Of a stretch of DNA of 64,000 nt, positions 63,141 through 64,000 are shown piece by piece (position 1 is the first letter of the stretch; the number at the start of each line of letters is the position of its first letter). The notes under the pieces were generated by a model that had not been told where the DNA came from, did not search any database, and saw only the letters and a program-made list of their open reading frames with translations. Source of the DNA: Streptomyces griseofuscus (lineage in GTDB: Bacteria > Actinomycetota > Actinomycetes > Streptomycetales > Streptomycetaceae); the NCBI RefSeq assembly GCF_014673495.1, contig NZ_CP051006.1:1984001-2048000 (forward strand). The letters are read 5' to 3'. The translations under genes and the position numbers were made by a program.

Positions 63141-64000
63141 CGGAAGTCCTCCTCGCGGTACTCGTCCGCCGAGCCCTGCGCGGTGGCCTCGCGCAGTTCG
63201 ATGCGACGGATCTTGCCGGAGACGGTCTTGGGCAGCGCGCCGAACTCCAGGCGGCGGACGCGCTTGTAGGGGGCGAGCACCCGGCGGGAGTGCTCGAAGA
63301 TCATCTTGGCCGTGTCGGGTCCCGGCTCATAGCCCTCGGCGAGCACGATGTACGCCTTGGGCACCGCGAGCCGCAGCTCGTCCGGGGCGGGCACCACGGC
63401 GGCCTCGGCCACCGCCGGGTGCTCCAGCAGCGCGCTCTCCAGCTCGAAGGGGCTGATCTTGTAGTCGGACGCCTTGAAGACGTCGTCGGCGCGGCCGATG
63501 TAGGTGAGGTAGCCGTCCTCGTCGCGGGCCGCGATGTCGCCGGTGCGGTAGTAGCCGCCCGCCATGGCCTCGGCGGTGCGGTCCGGGTCGCCGTGGTAGC
63601 CGGCCATCAGACCGATGGGCGGCTCGGCGAGGTCGAGCGCGATCTCGCCCTCGGTGGCGCCGGGCGCGCCGGTGACCGGGTCGAGGAGCTCCACCTTGTA
63701 GCCGGGGCTGGGGCGGCCCATGGAGCCGGTCTTCAGCCGCTGGCCGGGGGCGTTGGAGACCTGGACCGCGGTCTCGGTCTGCCCGAAGCCGTCCCGGATC
63801 GTCAACCCCCAGGCGCGGCGCACCTGTTCGATGACCTCGGGATTGAGCGGCTCGCCCGCGGCCACCACCTCGCGTGGCGGCGTGCGCAGTTGGCCGAGGT
63901 CGGCTTGGATGAGCATGCGCCACACGGTCGGTGGGGCGCAGAAGGTGGTGACCCCGGCGCGGTCCATCTCGGCCATCAGCCGACCCGCGTCGAACCTCGT
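63137..64000 (-). CDS. Acyl-CoA synthetase (medium-chain/acetoacetyl-type), 5'-truncated by the window edge
   Basis: The C-terminal 288 residues of an AMP-forming synthetase; the start lies beyond the right edge. [55 protein letters not shown] and the C-terminal [13 protein letters not shown] are typical. The form of the hinge ([12 protein letters not shown]) is like the medium-chain AcsM group rather than the neighbouring synthetase. It ends overlapping the next gene by four bases. Confidence 0.88.

Overview
The window looks like Streptomyces or a close actinomycete relative. Base composition is very G+C-rich, third codon positions are almost all G or C, GTG starts and ATGA or GTGA gene overlaps are frequent, and the right third is a purine-degradation and glyoxylate block of the streptomycete type. 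Two kinds of DNA meet here: a large biosynthetic gene cluster (left edge to about 41.3 kb, running off the left edge) and chromosomal housekeeping and catabolic genes (41.4-64 kb).

Biosynthetic region. Positions 1-6358 hold a 5'-truncated serine hydrolase followed by a tightly overlapping operon: P-loop kinase, PanC-type ligase, class III aminotransferase, methyltransferase-like protein, clavaminate-synthase-like dioxygenase and a 2-hydroxyacid dehydrogenase. Positions 6379-11990 form a divergent RiPP-like module. On the minus strand are an ArsR-type regulator, a free PqqD-like protein and a nucleotidyltransferase. On the plus strand are a 22-residue peptide gene with a strong ribosome site, an asparagine synthetase with a PqqD-like tail, and an AurF-type diiron N-oxygenase. 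Positions 12132-15832 carry a phosphonate-type trio: an HEPD/MPnS-like non-heme iron enzyme, an iron-dependent alcohol dehydrogenase of the phosphonoacetaldehyde-reductase type, and a PhpE-like dehydrogenase. A perfect bidirectional hairpin closes this block. The minus-strand operon at 24512-15917 encodes a dehydrogenase, an ATP-grasp ligase, an HpaB-type flavin monooxygenase, a C- or O-methyltransferase, a ureohydrolase, an MppP/RohP-type PLP arginine hydroxylase and a FemAB/GNAT-fold enzyme. The divergent plus-strand operon at 24793-41301 encodes a second FemAB/GNAT paralogue, an ABC exporter, an NRPS (A-PCP-C-A-PCP, first domain predicted to load serine), a type I PKS (KS-AT-KR-DH-ACP), a free condensation domain and an SDR.

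Together the genes suggest a compound combining arginine-derived, possibly phosphonate-derived and Ser/polyketide parts, with a ribosomal mini-peptide as precursor or carrier. I do not recognise it as a described cluster. PEP mutase and phosphonopyruvate decarboxylase, needed to make a C-P bond, are not in the window.

Flanking region. Positions 41480-48484 carry a phosphatase, small hypothetical genes, a thioesterase, an NmrA/AraC pair and a large STAND (NB-ARC/TPR) protein preceded by a dense array of CGGAC half-sites. Positions 48438-54296 form a purine-degradation set: xanthine/urate permease, 8-oxoguanine deaminase, uricase, HIU hydrolase, OHCU decarboxylase, an HTH regulator and a DUF77-like protein. 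Positions 54451-60508 hold the glyoxylate salvage genes hyi, glxR and gcl plus a catalase. The uricase operon and catalase share an identical operator/promoter arrangement, and hyi and gcl share a different palindrome. The window ends in two overlapping acyl-CoA synthetase genes, the last cut by the right edge.
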